From Pseudomonas sp. AKS31 (GTDB lineage: Bacteria > Pseudomonadota > Gammaproteobacteria > Pseudomonadales > Pseudomonadaceae): a DNA stretch of 64,000 nucleotides. This document shows positions 16,027 to 27,300 of this stretch, in pieces. A program made the position numbers and the translations under genes. Positions within the stretch are counted from its first letter, which is position 1. Every line of letters begins with the position of its first letter. The notes under the pieces are model-generated. The model saw only the letters and a program-made list of their open reading frames with translations. It had not been told where the DNA came from and did not search any database. The stretch spans positions 138,643 through 202,642 of the forward strand of contig NZ_JAMLFX010000001.1 of assembly GCF_023634765.1 (NCBI RefSeq), given 5' to 3'.

Positions 16027-17706
16027 TCAGCCATGCTCTACACCCAAAAGAATCCGCCCACTGGAACAGGTCGCCGTGTCATTGCGATAAGCGAAGTACA
16101 ATTTGCCGCGCTCAGGATCAAAGCGCAGGTGCAGTTGAATTTCATCCCCAGGCCGCACCAGTTGCTGGAATTTCAGCACTTCCATGCCGGCAAACGGGCC
16201 AGTCAGATTGAGCAATTGGCGACCGAGGTTCAGTGCCCATTCCACCTGCACCACGCCGGGCAATACCGGGGCTTTAGGGAAGTGACCACTGAAATAAGCC
16301 AGATCCGGAGGCACGCTCAGTTGCAGGCTCCATTCGCCAGAGGTTTCGACTTGTTCCAGCACTTCGGGCGCTTTCGGTCGCGGCGCCATCAGCAGCGCTT
16401 CGATATCGGCCTGCGGCAGTTTGCCTTGGCTGTTCAATGGCAATTGCCGCACCAGCCGCCAGCGGCGGGGCAGGGCCAAGGCTTCACAGTGGTGGCGCAA
16501 ATGCTGGCGCAGGGTTTCGGTCAGACTGCGACGGCCGTGTTCACGCAAGGCAAACAGGCCGTCCTCGCTGAGCACCAGCAACGCACCGAGGGAAGCGCGG
16601 TTTTCCTGGACCACGCCCAAGCGCGCTTCGGCGACCCAGTCGTGGGCAACCAAGGCTTGCTCAAGCATGGGCAGCGAGATGCGTTTTTCTTCCAGTTTGA
16701 CGATCCGGTCCAGCCGTCCGAGCAATTCGAAACGGCCATCGGCGGCGATACGCGCGGCGTCGGCGCTGTGCTCGACGTGCCCGGCGGGCAGGTAAGGTGA
16801 AGCGATCAGCAGGGCGCCTTCGCTGTCCTGGCTCAATTCAACACCGGCGAACGGTTGCCACAGTTGTTCGCCCTGACGCCAGGCGATACCGCCGGTTTCC
16901 GAGCTGCCGAGGATTTCCGTCGGCCATTGCTGCAAGCGTTGCTGCAGGCTTTGCGCAGCTTCGAGCGGTAACGCGCCACCGGAAGAAAACACCCGGCGCA
17001 CGGCACTCAGGGCCGGCCAGTCGAGATTGTCGCCCATGCGCTTGAGCAATGCCGGGCTGGCCACCCAGGCAAAGGCTGGATGTTCGCGGCTGGCGCGCTG
17101 CAAGTCTTCGGGGAACGCCAGTTGCTTGCGTACAAACGGGCGCCCGGCACACAGCGGCCACAGCACGCGAAACAGCAAACCGTAGATATGCTGTGTGGCG
17201 ACGCTGCCGATGATGCAGGACTCGCCGAGATCCGCGCCCCACAATTGCTCAAGCGCTTCGACCTCGTTGGTCAGTTGGCGCAGGGACTTGTCGATGCGCT
17301 TGGGCTCGCCGCTGGAGCCGGACGTGCACAGGCTCAGACGGCACTTGTCGAGATCCAGTTCGGCACCGGGCAGCGGCGGCTGCTGAACGTCGCTCAGTTG
17401 CGCGTCATCGGCTTGATCCGTCAGCCACAGATCGACTTCAGCCGACCAGCGCTGGCGGGTTTGCGCTTGCAGGTCCGAGGGCAGCAGAACACTCACGCCT
17501 GCACGCCATGCACCCAGCAAAGCGATGGCCAGTTCGGCGGCATCTTCCAGGTGCACAGCCAGGCGTTTCACGCCTCGAGCTTGCAGGCCGGCGGCAACGC
17601 TCAGCGCCTGCTCGCACAGTTGCGCATGTTCGAGCGCCGGTACGTGGCTGATGGCCCGCGTCGGCTCAGGCTTGAGCAACAGCTGCTCAAGTTTTATCCA
17701 GTTCAT
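16027..17706 (-). CDS. Aryl-acid ACP ligase fused to an ApeI-type dehydratase domain
   Basis: A 559-residue bifunctional protein. Residues 1-450 are an AMP-forming ligase, with phosphate-binding loop [14 protein letters not shown] near residue 127 and C-terminal [15 protein letters not shown]. The last 100 residues are a FabZ/ApeI-type hotdog: [20 protein letters not shown] carries the expected catalytic His, followed by [16 protein letters not shown]. The ligase would load the aryl starter acid on the cluster ACP (ApeH role) and the C-terminal domain would dehydrate intermediates (ApeI role). In E. coli these are separate genes. The ATG at 17706 overlaps the previous stop (ATGA) with GAGG 6 bases upstream. 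Confidence 0.9.
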   Translation of the reverse strand: MNWIKLEQLLLKPEPTRAISHVPALEHAQLCEQALSVAAGLQARGVKRLAVHLEDAAELAIALLGAWRAGVSVLLPSDLQAQTRQRWSAEVDLWLTDQADDAQLSDVQQPPLPGAELDLDKCRLSLCTSGSSGEPKRIDKSLRQLTNEVEALEQLWGADLGESCIIGSVATQHIYGLLFRVLWPLCAGRPFVRKQLAFPEDLQRASREHPAFAWVASPALLKRMGDNLDWPALSAVRRVFSSGGALPLEAAQSLQQRLQQWPTEILGSSETGGIAWRQGEQLWQPFAGVELSQDSEGALLIASPYLPAGHVEHSADAARIAADGRFELLGRLDRIVKLEEKRISLPMLEQALVAHDWVAEARLGVVQENRASLGALLVLSEDGLFALREHGRRSLTETLRQHLRHHCEALALPRRWRLVRQLPLNSQGKLPQADIEALLMAPRPKAPEVLEQVETSGEWSLQLSVPPDLAYFSGHFPKAPVLPGVVQVEWALNLGRQLLNLTGPFAGMEVLKFQQLVRPGDEIQLHLRFDPERGKLYFAYRNDTATCSSGRILLGVEHG

Positions 17707-18248
17707 GTACGGCCTCTTACCCGTTGTCGTATCAGCCATTCAATGGCAAACATCAGGCCGATCAATCCATAGGAGATCAGGCCGGTGTACAACATCCACC
17801 AATTCAGCGGCGCCCACAGGGTCAGCAGGGCAGCGCACAAACCGTTGCAGAAGAAAAACACGCTCCAGGCCACGGTGACCTTGCGCGTGTAGCGAATCGC
17901 GATGTCCGGTAGCTCTGGCTCACGCAACCGCGCCAGGCGCTCGACCATCGGTGGCCCGAATTTCAGGCTCAGGCTGAACAGCACAAGCATGAATCCGCTG
18001 ATCAGCACCGGGTACCAGCGCAGCAACAGCGGGCTGTCGAACAGCGCCAGCAGCAGGCAGAACACAATGGCCACGCCGGCCATCCACAGGCTGCCGGGCT
18101 TGCGCTCACCGGTCAGCGCCCGCGCCAGCCACAGGCTGCCCAGCAGCAGACCAAACTGCCACGGGGCAAAGTGCTCCATGCCGAAATACACCGCAAAGGG
18201 GTACAGCAGACCGGCCAGCAGCAGGCCCAGGCCGATCAATCGGCTCAT
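17703..18248 (-). CDS. Inner-membrane protein of the aryl polyene cluster (COG4648-like)
   Basis: A 181-residue hydrophobic protein with about five to six membrane segments, for example GLGLLLAGLLYPFAVYFG, FGLLLGSLWLARAL, WMAGVAIVFCLLLALF and WWMLYTGLISYGLIGLMFAIEWL. A conserved cytosolic loop has FGPPMVERLARLREPELPD. Proteins of this COG4648 type accompany APE and related polyketide-lipid clusters; their exact activity is not known to me. It overlaps the ACP gene by 4 bp upstream and the ligase gene by 4 bp downstream. Confidence 0.8.
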   Translation of the reverse strand: MSRLIGLGLLLAGLLYPFAVYFGMEHFAPWQFGLLLGSLWLARALTGERKPGSLWMAGVAIVFCLLLALFDSPLLLRWYPVLISGFMLVLFSLSLKFGPPMVERLARLREPELPDIAIRYTRKVTVAWSVFFFCNGLCAALLTLWAPLNWWMLYTGLISYGLIGLMFAIEWLIRQRVRGRT

Positions 18249-18499
18249 GCGGCCGGTTGAACCAGACGGTAGACCGCCTCGACCACGTCGCCGACAGTGC
18301 GCACCGATTTGAATTCTTCGGCGGCGATTTTCTTGCCGGTCTGGCGTTTGATGTGATCGATCAGATCGACCGCGTCGATGCTGTCGATTTCCAGATCCTG
18401 ATACAGATTGGACTCCAGGCTCACACGGGCCGGATCCAGTTCGAACAGCTCGACCAAGGCATCGCGCAGGGTGTTGAAAATATCGTCACGAGTTTGCAT
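18245..18499 (-). CDS. Acyl carrier protein
   Basis: An 84-residue acidic carrier protein. The phosphopantetheine Ser lies in LEIDSIDAVDLIDHI, the usual D-S-x-D motif. It may carry either the aryl starter or the growing polyene. APE clusters carry two ACPs (ApeE and ApeF types), and the second lies directly upstream at 18509-18784. The stop overlaps the membrane-protein start by 4 bp. Confidence 0.9.
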   Translation of the reverse strand: MQTRDDIFNTLRDALVELFELDPARVSLESNLYQDLEIDSIDAVDLIDHIKRQTGKKIAAEEFKSVRTVGDVVEAVYRLVQPAA

Positions 18500-18508
18500 G
18501 GTCCGGTC

Positions 18509-18784
18509 TCAAGCTGCCTGTTTTGCCGTGACGAACGCCGCAAGGCTGGCCACGTTGGTGAAATGGTTACGGGTGTCTTTGGCGTCGGCATCGATCTTGA
18601 TGCCATATTTTTTCTGGATGGCCAGACCCAGTTCCAGCGCGTCGACGGAATCCAGACCCAGGCCTTCGCCAAACAGCGTCTGGTCGTCGCCGATGTCGTC
18701 GGCGCTGATGTCTTCGAGGCCAAGGGCGTCGATGATCAGCAGTTTGATGTCACGCACCAGGCTAGGGGTGTTCAGATCGCTCAT
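18509..18784 (-). CDS. Acyl carrier protein (second copy type)
   Basis: A 91-residue carrier protein with phosphopantetheine Ser in GLGLDSVDALELGLAI. It differs clearly from its neighbour, with a KYGIKIDADAKDTRNHFTNV third-helix region, so the two ACPs probably have different partners. The start at 18784 lies 23 bp inside the end of the acyltransferase gene; the longer upstream extension is basic and unlike an ACP. It is separated from the next ACP by 9 bp. Confidence 0.9.
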   Translation of the reverse strand: MSDLNTPSLVRDIKLLIIDALGLEDISADDIGDDQTLFGEGLGLDSVDALELGLAIQKKYGIKIDADAKDTRNHFTNVASLAAFVTAKQAA

Positions 18785-19574
18785 CTTCGGCGAGCTCCTT
18801 AATGAAGTAGGTGTGCAAATAATCGTTGAGCTTGCGCGAGGCTTGCGGGGCAGGCCCCTGCGCGGCAAAAGACTGTGGATCTATATCGGCTCCCACGCGA
18901 AAACTGAAGTGCACGCGGCGGCTGGGGATCCGGTACCAGGGTTCGGCTTTGGTCAATGTGGTCGGGCTGACCTTGATGATCACCGGCGTGAGGATTTTCG
19001 CACCGCGCAGGGCAATCGCCGCAGCGCCCCGATGAAAGGCCGGCGCCTGACCGGGCTGGGTGCGCGTGCCTTCCGGGAAAATGATCAGGGTCTGGCCGTT
19101 TTGCAGGGACTGCGCGGCGGCATCGAGCATGTCCATGCTGCCGTCGTTACTGATGTATTCGGTGCGGCGCAGCGGGCCACGGGTGAAGGGGTTTTCCCAC
19201 AGACTTTTCTTCACCACGCAATTGGCCTGACGCACCAGACCGATGAGGAACACCACGTCGATCAGCGATGGGTGGTTGGCGATGATCATCTGCCCGGGTC
19301 GCCCCAAGCGTTCGGCGCCCTGAATGTCATAGGTCAGCACGCCGGTGCGGGCCATGAACCGCACGAAAAACCAGAACAGCCGACTGACGGTCTGCCGCGC
19401 GCGTTGGCGATGCACAACGGCGTCACCGGGCAGGCAAGCCAACAGCGGAAACACCAGCACACGCAGGCACAGCCCGCCTAGCCCGAACAGGGCGAAGCTT
19501 GCGGCGGTGGCCAGCAGGCGCCAGTAATAGGCATCGCGGTTTTTTTCAGTCACGGGTTGCGTTGCCAGGTCCAT
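18762..19574 (-). CDS. PlsC-like 1-acyl-glycerol-3-phosphate acyltransferase of the aryl polyene cluster
   Basis: A 270-residue membrane acyltransferase. The H-x4-D active site appears in IIANHPSLIDVVFLIG and the substrate motif in IIFPEGTRTQPG. An N-terminal hydrophobic stretch (LLATAASFALFGLGGLCLRV) anchors it. It is a second acyltransferase in the cluster, different in family from the LpxL-like one at 14271-15218, which fits assembly of a lipid anchored through two acyl transfers. The ATG at 19574 is preferred; an in-frame TTG at 19601 would extend further into the upstream gene. Confidence 0.86.
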   Translation of the reverse strand: MDLATQPVTEKNRDAYYWRLLATAASFALFGLGGLCLRVLVFPLLACLPGDAVVHRQRARQTVSRLFWFFVRFMARTGVLTYDIQGAERLGRPGQMIIANHPSLIDVVFLIGLVRQANCVVKKSLWENPFTRGPLRRTEYISNDGSMDMLDAAAQSLQNGQTLIIFPEGTRTQPGQAPAFHRGAAAIALRGAKILTPVIIKVSPTTLTKAEPWYRIPSRRVHFSFRVGADIDPQSFAAQGPAPQASRKLNDYLHTYFIKELAEDERSEHP

Positions 19575-20269
19575 ACACGATTTTTCCAGGCATGTTGGCA
19601 ATGGGTTTGCTGGCCGAGCAGGGTTTGCAACAGATTGAGCGCGTGGGGCCAGTGCGCTTTTGACCGTGTTTCCGGGGCGCTGTTCAGGGTCAGCCGCCAG
19701 TCGGTACCGGGGGTGAGCAAAAGCCCGAGCGCGTAGGGAAACGGCACGTCATCGATCCACGCCGAATAGGCTTCGGGCGGTTGTTCTTCGGTAATGACCA
19801 GCAGCACCGCCGGGGCGCCTTCATTGAGCAGCGCCGCCGCTTCGAGCATGCCGTGCTCAAGGCCGTCGCCGGCCGCGGCGAGGGCGGTCATTTCGCTGGT
19901 TTCGCCACGCATGATCGACCACAGACCGATGATCGCGTTGTGCACGGACAGGCTGAACTGGGTCGGCGACAGCGGCTGTTCGGTCGCCAGATCACTGAGG
20001 ATGTCGTAAGTGCGCGGGGTTTCACCGTGGCGCGAGACGAATACCAGCGGCAGGTTGTCCCGCCCGTCGGCCAGGGGCCAGGCTACGCTGAACGCCATGC
20101 GTGCCAGCCGGCTGAGGCGGCGGCGCTGCATGGCCGGTAAAAACGACACATCGGGTGCGGCATCACTGCGCTGGAGTACGACCGGTTGTCGGCTCCAGGC
20201 CTGCCAGGCATCCACGCTGTCGAGGCCAGGGGCCCACGCGCGCCATTGGGCGATGTTGAAGTTGATCAC
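19550..20269 (-). CDS. Ketosynthase-like chain-length factor fragment (ApeC-like)
   Basis: A 239-residue protein related only to the N-terminal part of ketosynthases (Ketoacyl_synt_2 type). Conserved bits include [38 protein letters not shown] and the region [20 protein letters not shown], where a true ketosynthase would have its Cys; none is present. In E. coli the comparable protein (ApeC) forms a heterodimer with the active ketosynthase. This is the first gene of the APE operon. It starts at a GTG (20269) because the nearby ATG is out of frame, and the ribosome site is weak. Confidence 0.84.
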   Translation of the reverse strand: MINFNIAQWRAWAPGLDSVDAWQAWSRQPVVLQRSDAAPDVSFLPAMQRRRLSRLARMAFSVAWPLADGRDNLPLVFVSRHGETPRTYDILSDLATEQPLSPTQFSLSVHNAIIGLWSIMRGETSEMTALAAAGDGLEHGMLEAAALLNEGAPAVLLVITEEQPPEAYSAWIDDVPFPYALGLLLTPGTDWRLTLNSAPETRSKAHWPHALNLLQTLLGQQTHCQHAWKNRVWTWQRNP

Positions 20270-20631
20270 GGATATTCATCCCGCCCCTGCAGGCTTTTGT
20301 TGACGCGTTGAATCGCCAAAGCCGCAGCAGGCTTGACGTGGCGCTTGGCGCCGGGTGGCGCGCATTATCCCGGTGCGACGAGTGTGTAGCAAATGCTGGT
20401 TACATTTTGCGCAACGAAATGTACCGAGTGGTTCGCAAGAAAACTGTCACTTGGCCATTATCCAGATTGTCAGCGGCTTGTCTGTCGGGGATCTCGGCGA
20501 TCATTGGCGGTTATTGCGCTATCTGTCCGCAGATATTTGCACCCGACTCTGTAGTCCATGTCCATGAAGGTAGCGAAGCGAGGTCGCGCGCATCTACACT
20601 CGGTCATTCTTTGATACACGGAGGTTTTGTC
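20270..20631. promoter_or_regulatory. Divergent control region of the aryl polyene operon and the ParA gene
   Basis: This 362-bp gap holds no credible gene. It should contain the promoter of the roughly 18-kb APE operon on the minus strand and of the ParA gene on the plus strand. One inverted repeat, TACATTT-N9-AAATGTA at 20401-20423, is the only symmetric element noticed and could be a regulator site. A strong ribosome site (GGAGG) precedes the ParA start. No promoter hexamers were assigned with confidence. Confidence 0.5.
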
Positions 20632-21402
20632 ATGCGGCGCGTGGTGTTCAATCAGAAAGGTGGCGTAGGCAAGTCCAGCATTGCCTGCAATCTGGCGGCG
20701 GTCAGCGCCAGCGAGGGTTATCGCACGCTGTTGGTCGACCTCGATGCCCAGGCCAACTCCACTCAGTATCTGACCGGGCTCACCGGCGACGACATCCCGA
20801 TGGGTATTGCCGACTTCTTCAAACAGACTCTGTCTTCAGGGCCGTTCTCGAAAAAGAATCAGGCGGACATCTACGAAACCCCGTTCGACAACCTGCACAT
20901 CATCACCGCAACGGCCGAGCTGGCTGACTTGCAGCCCAAGCTTGAGGCCAAACACAAGATCAACAAGCTGCGTAAGTTGCTTGATGAGCTGTCCGAGGAT
21001 TACGACCGGATCTACCTCGATACGCCGCCGGCGCTGAACTTCTACGCGGTATCGGCGTTGATTGCTGCCGATCGCGTGCTGATCCCTTTCGATTGCGACA
21101 GCTTTTCCCGGCAGGCGCTGTACGGCCTGATCGCGGAAATCGAAGAGCTGAAGGACGACCACAACGAAGGCCTGGAAGTCGAAGGCATCGTGGTCAACCA
21201 GTTCCAGGCCCGCGCGAGCCTGCCGCAACAGATTCTCGATGAGCTGATTGCCGAAGGTCTGCCGGTGCTGCCGGTGTACCTGAGCAGTTCAGTGCGCATG
21301 CGCGAATCGCACCAGGCCAGCATGCCGCTGATCCACCTCGACCCGCGTCACAAGCTGACCCAGCAATTCGTCGAACTGCACAACTTGCTCGAAGATCACT
21401 GA
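20632..21402 (+). CDS. Orphan ParA-family ATPase
   Basis: A 256-residue ParA/MinD-type ATPase. The deviant Walker A motif KGGVGKSS lies at residues 9-16, followed by [15 protein letters not shown] (Walker A' partner Asp) and YLDTPPALN (Walker B). It lacks the N-terminal helix-turn-helix of plasmid ParA proteins and no parB or centromere-like repeat is beside it. Such orphan ParA proteins position cellular cargo such as chemotaxis arrays or carboxysomes in other bacteria; the cargo here is unknown. The start at 20632 has GGAGG 7 bases upstream; in-frame ATGs further up have no site. Confidence 0.9.
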   Translation: MRRVVFNQKGGVGKSSIACNLAAVSASEGYRTLLVDLDAQANSTQYLTGLTGDDIPMGIADFFKQTLSSGPFSKKNQADIYETPFDNLHIITATAELADLQPKLEAKHKINKLRKLLDELSEDYDRIYLDTPPALNFYAVSALIAADRVLIPFDCDSFSRQALYGLIAEIEELKDDHNEGLEVEGIVVNQFQARASLPQQILDELIAEGLPVLPVYLSSSVRMRESHQASMPLIHLDPRHKLTQQFVELHNLLEDH

Positions 21403-21426
21403 TCTTCTGAGCTATCCATTAACCCC

Positions 21427-21516
21427 TGTGGGAGCGAGCCTGCTCGCGAAGAGGCCAGTACATTCAACATCACAGTTGACTGACCGGACGCCTTCGCGAG
21501 CAGGCTCGCTCCCACA
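21427..21516. repeat. REP doublet
   Basis: Inverted 25-bp arms, TGTGGGAGCGAGCCTGCTCG... and its complement, with a 40-bp spacer. It lies between the convergent ParA and trxC genes. Same class as 62807-62894. Confidence 0.9.
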
Positions 21517-21533
21517 ATTGGATTTGTGTTGAG

Positions 21534-21968
21534 TCAGATCCCCTGGCTACGCAGCCACGCCATCAACTGCGGCAACGGCAACGCACCACTCTGCCGTGCC
21601 ACTTCCTTGCCGTTCTTGAACAGAATCAGACTCGGAATCGAGCGAATCCCCAACTGCGCCGACAACTGCTGATTGGCCTCGCTATCAAGCTTGGCCAAGC
21701 GGCACTTGCCCGCCAGTTGCGCCGCCGCTTGCTCGAACACCGGCGCAAACGACTTGCACGGCCCACACCAGTCCGCCCACACGTCCACCAGCAGCGGCAG
21801 ATCACCCTTGATCTGGCTGGCGTAATCGCCTTGCTTGAGTTCGAACGGCTTGCTCAGCAGCACGGCGGATTTGCAGCGACCGCATTTTGGCTGATCTGCG
21901 AGGCGCTCGGCCGGGATGCGGTTGAGGCCGTTGCAGGAGGGGCAGGGGATGAGGAGTGGGCTGGTCAT
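21534..21968 (-). CDS. trxC: Thioredoxin 2
   Basis: A 144-residue thioredoxin with an N-terminal zinc ribbon (CPSC at residues 9-12 and CGRC further on), which separates TrxC from TrxA. The redox active site is ADWCGPCKSF, and the cis-Pro loop is RSIPSLILF. It reduces cytoplasmic disulfides and in other proteobacteria helps under oxidative stress. The start at 21968 gives the normal TrxC N-terminus. It is monocistronic and convergent with the ParA gene. Confidence 0.95.
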   Translation of the reverse strand: MTSPLLIPCPSCNGLNRIPAERLADQPKCGRCKSAVLLSKPFELKQGDYASQIKGDLPLLVDVWADWCGPCKSFAPVFEQAAAQLAGKCRLAKLDSEANQQLSAQLGIRSIPSLILFKNGKEVARQSGALPLPQLMAWLRSQGI

Positions 21969-22164
21969 GATTGGTTCTCTGATAGGCAGTCTATAGAACC
22001 GATTTGGAGTCGATCTGCCAACTTATCAATGTCGCAACTGCTCACATTTTTCTCAAAACCGTTCCGGGATCGATGGCTAGTCTGAAGGCCAATTCGGCGT
22101 TTTACGCTTGTCGTGAGGAGATCGCTTTGTCTTTATCTGCGTGCTACTTTTGTTGCACTAATCC

Positions 22165-22181
22165 AGGAATCGATGATTCCT
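22165..22181. promoter_or_regulatory. Perfect inverted repeat, probable operator of the MazE/MazF-type pair
   Basis: AGGAATC-GAT-GATTCCT is a perfect 7-bp inverted repeat ending 23 bp before the antitoxin start. AbrB-fold antitoxins with their toxin commonly repress their own promoter through such sites. The role is inferred from position. Confidence 0.55.
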
Positions 22182-22204
22182 ATGCATCAAATCGGAGCGA
22201 CATA

Positions 22205-22474
22205 ATGTCCGTAACTTCCAAGATACGCCGCCAAGGCGGCGCTGCCGTCATTACGATTCCGCCCACGCTTTTAAAGTTGTTGCATCTGGAGGTTGGCGCA
22301 CAGCTAGAGCTGAATGTGGTCGATGGCGAACTGATTGCTCGTCCAGCCGTAGCCGCTACGCGTAAGCGTTATAGCTTGTCAGAGCTACTCGAAGGCGCAG
22401 AAGAACTGCAGAAACTTAACGCCCAGACTAGCGAGACTCTTGAAGGTGATTCTGTCGGCCGGGAGCTGGGTTGA
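22205..22474 (+). CDS. MazE/PemI-type AbrB-fold antitoxin
   Basis: An 89-residue protein. Its N-terminal half is a SpoVT-AbrB swapped-hairpin domain (SKIRRQGGAAVITIPPTLLKLL, then VGAQLELNVVDGELI). The C-terminal tail (RYSLSELLEGAEELQKLN) is the flexible toxin-binding part. It should neutralise the MazF-type toxin encoded next and bind DNA. The start at 22205 follows GGAG at a normal distance. Its stop shares one base with the toxin start (TGATG). Confidence 0.9.
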   Translation: MSVTSKIRRQGGAAVITIPPTLLKLLHLEVGAQLELNVVDGELIARPAVAATRKRYSLSELLEGAEELQKLNAQTSETLEGDSVGRELG

Positions 22475-22836
22475 TGGTGCGCCGACAGCCCCCTCAGCGG
22501 GGTGACGTTTACTGGATTGATCCGAACCCAGTGGCGGGGCGGGAGATGATGAACAGACATCGCTTTGTGGTGATTACGCCCAGAGAGATCAACGCATTGG
22601 GCGTGAGCATGACGGTGCCTGTTACTAGCGGTGGGAATTTCAGCCGGAATTTGGGTTTGGCGGTGGCCATTACTGGCCACGAAACCAATGGTGTAGCGGT
22701 GTGTAATCAGGTTCGGAGTTTTGACATCGAACAACGGGTACGAGACGGCACGGCCAAATTCATCGAGCGACTGGATGACGTGACAATGTCTGACATTGTC
22801 GACCGTGTAATCAGTGCAATCGATCCGCTAAGCTGA
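22474..22836 (+). CDS. MazF/PemK-type mRNA interferase toxin
   Basis: A 120-residue PemK/MazF-family toxin. Family landmarks are the N-terminal QRGDVYWIDPNP, the HRFVVITP strand, TVPVTSGG, and the VRSFDIEQR region containing the Arg expected near the active site. Members cut mRNA at short sequence motifs. The ATG at 22474 overlaps the antitoxin stop. The pair lies between trxC and selO and was probably acquired. The toxin stop is 4 bp from the convergent selO stop. Confidence 0.92.
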   Translation: MVRRQPPQRGDVYWIDPNPVAGREMMNRHRFVVITPREINALGVSMTVPVTSGGNFSRNLGLAVAITGHETNGVAVCNQVRSFDIEQRVRDGTAKFIERLDDVTMSDIVDRVISAIDPLS

Positions 22837-22842
22837 AACGCC

Positions 22843-24345
<1,503 letters not shown>

Positions 24346-24354
24346 TTAGACCGG

Positions 24355-27300
24355 TTAGTCGAGTTTGGCCGGCGGCGGCTCTTGCAACGGTTTCTGATCG
24401 TCGGCAATCGGCACGATGGTTTTCGTTTCCGGCTCGATCGGCACCATCTTGTATTCCTGACCGTGAAGGTTCTTCAGATAAACCTCCATCTGGCGGAACG
24501 AGATGTTGATGTGCTGCTTCTTGAACTCGCGGTTGATGAAGCGGTTGACCTCATCCAGCACCGGGTTACGGTCGCCGAGGTCACGCACGTGCATGCGCAA
24601 CTCGTGGTCGAGGGTGCTTTCGCCGAAGTTGAGGAAGTACACGTGCGGCTCCGGCTCTTTGAGTACGCGCGGGTTTTCCCGGGCAGCCTTGAGCAGCAGT
24701 TCCTTGACCAGATCCAGATCGGAGCCGTAGTCGACGCCGAGTTTCAGCGTGACGCGGGTGATGGTGTCGGTCAGCGACCAGTTGATCAATTGCCCGGTGA
24801 TGAACGTCTTGTTCGGGACAATGATGTCCTTGCGGTCGAAGTCGGTGATGGTCGTGGCGCGAATGCGGATCTTGCTCACCGTGCCCGACAGGTTGCCGAT
24901 GGTGATGGTGTCACCGATCCGCACCGGACGTTCGAAGAGGATCATGATGCCGGAGATGAAGTTCGCAAAGATCTCCTGCATACCGAAACCGAGGCCGACG
25001 GACAGCGCCGCCACCAGCCATTGCAACTTGTCCCAACTCACGCCGAGGGTCGACAGGGTCGAGACGAAACCGACGCCGGCGATCACATACGACAGCAACG
25101 TCGTGGTCGCGTAAGCGCTGCCCTGAGCCAGATTGAGCTTGGACAGCACAAACACTTCGAGCAGGCCGGGCAAGTTGCGCGCGAGGGCGAAGGTAATGCC
25201 GATGATGATCAGCGCGCCGAGCATGTCGCCGATGCTGATCGGCACCATGCTCATGTTGGCGCCGGTGCCGCTGGTGTATTCGTAGAGGGTGATGTTGTCG
25301 AGGTACGAGAACACCGAAATAAGATCGGACCAGACCCAGTACAGCGCGGCAATGAAACCGCCAAGCAGGGCCAGGCGGATCAGGCGCAGGGACTGTTCGT
25401 TGACCTTTTCGATGTCCAGCGTCGGCTCTTCGATCACCGCTTCGCCGTCGCCAGCCTCTTTCGCCGCCTGACGCTTGGCCAGGGCGCGCTGGTAGGCCAG
25501 ACGCCGGGCGGCAACGCTCAGACCGCGCACGAAGGTGGCTTCGATCACTAGCCAGAACATCAGCAGGTACAGGGTATTGATCAGACGATCGCTGAGTTTC
25601 AGCGCGGTGTAGTAGTAGCCGAAGCACACCGCCACAAACAGGGCGATTGGCAGCAAAGTGAACATCACACCGACGGCTTTGCGGAACAGCGAGGTGTTTT
25701 CGTGGGCCGGGCTGCTGATCAACAGGCGGCTGAGCAGCCAGGCCATCAGGGCATAGCAGGTCAGCACCACCGGCATGCCGAGCACATCGTCGGCGAGTGC
25801 GGCCGGTTGCAGTTCGGCTACGGCAACAATGGTCACCAACGCCATGACCACCAGACCCAGTCGACGGATCCAGCCTTGCAGGAACTCGACCTGCGGCTTT
25901 TCCCAGCGGAAGTGCAGTTCAGCCACGCCGCCCGGGGCCAGGATTCGGTAAGCGGTGTAGAACACCAGCCACGCCTGACCCATTTGCAGCAGTGCGGCGC
26001 CCATGTTGGCGTTCTGCCCACGGGCGTCGATCTGCAACGCCAGACCGCACAGCGCCAGGCCCAGCGCCACCGGCATCGCCAGCAGGATATTGATCAGGAT
26101 CGCCTGCGGGGTGTGCCATTGGCTGTCGCGTTTGAAGTGACCGATGTCCTGGTGAACCTTGTTCAGCCGCGCGTACAGATTCTTGCGTCGCCACAGCAGC
26201 GCGCCGATCAACAGCGCCAGTGGCAGGAACAGCAACGGCCGCTGGGTCAGGCCGTCGGTCAGCTCGCTGAGACTGGAGGCCCATGGCAGGGTGTCGACCT
26301 GACGCTTCAGGCGCTCCGGCACTGCGCGCATCCACTCCAGGTCCAGCGGCTTGTTGCTCGGAATCCAGAACATTTGCTCATCAAGGGTCGCGCGCAGGCT
26401 TTGCGCGGTGCTCAGCAGTTGTTTCTGGTTGAGTTGCAGCGTGATCGACTCGTTGAGCATGGCGCTCAGTTCGCGGTTCAACCGCTCCAGCAGATCGGCG
26501 CGGGTGTTGGCCAGATCCAGCAGGTTTTTGCGCAATTGCGGGGTGACCTGCTCCGGCGGCTGAGTGGCCAGCAGGTTGTCGACATAGGCGGCCGGATTAC
26601 TCAGTTGCTCACGCTGTTGGCTGACGTCGAATTGCCACAGGCGAATGTCGGCGATCTGGTCCGCCAGATCGCGGTCGACCTTGAGCCGTGGCAGGGCTTG
26701 TTTCTGTTTATAGAGAATCTTCGACAGCAGCAGGCTGCCCTTGAGCACGCTGATCTGCTCATCCAGCGCTGAATCGCTTTGGGTCAGGCTGTCGAGCTGT
26801 TGTTTGGTCTGCAGATTCTGCTGGGTGACTTCGTTGAGGCGGTCAGTGCTTTTCAGCAGGTAGTCGGAGAGCTTGAGGTTCGCCGTGCTTTCGATGGCCA
26901 GCAGGCTGCTGCTACCGGCCTTCTGCGCTTCAATCGATTGCTGCGTCACGGTTTCCTGCGACTGCGCCAGACGCTTCTGGTTGATCAGGGTTTGCAGTTC
27001 CTGGATCTCGCGGTCGAGGCGGTCGGATTTTTCCGAGAGCAAGTCATGCTGAGCGTTGCCCAGATCCTGCAGCTGACTGTTGCCGGCCAATTCCTGGCGA
27101 CGCAGCGGGATCAGCGCATTCAGCGCCGCCAACTCGGCATTCAACTGGTCGCGCTGCTCGGCGGTGACTGTTTTACCCGCGTCCTTGCCGGATTTGAGGA
27201 TGTTGTTGATCTGCTGAATGCGCGTCTGGCTGGCGGAAATCTCTGCCTGAGCGCGCTCCGGACGCGTCTGCGCGGTGATGATCAGGCTGTTGGCGTCGGC

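Noticed and set aside
20308..20631. Possible 108-residue N-terminal extension of the ParA protein
   Set aside because: No ribosome site, no homology expected, and the internal ATG at 20632 has GGAGG and gives the usual ParA N-terminus.
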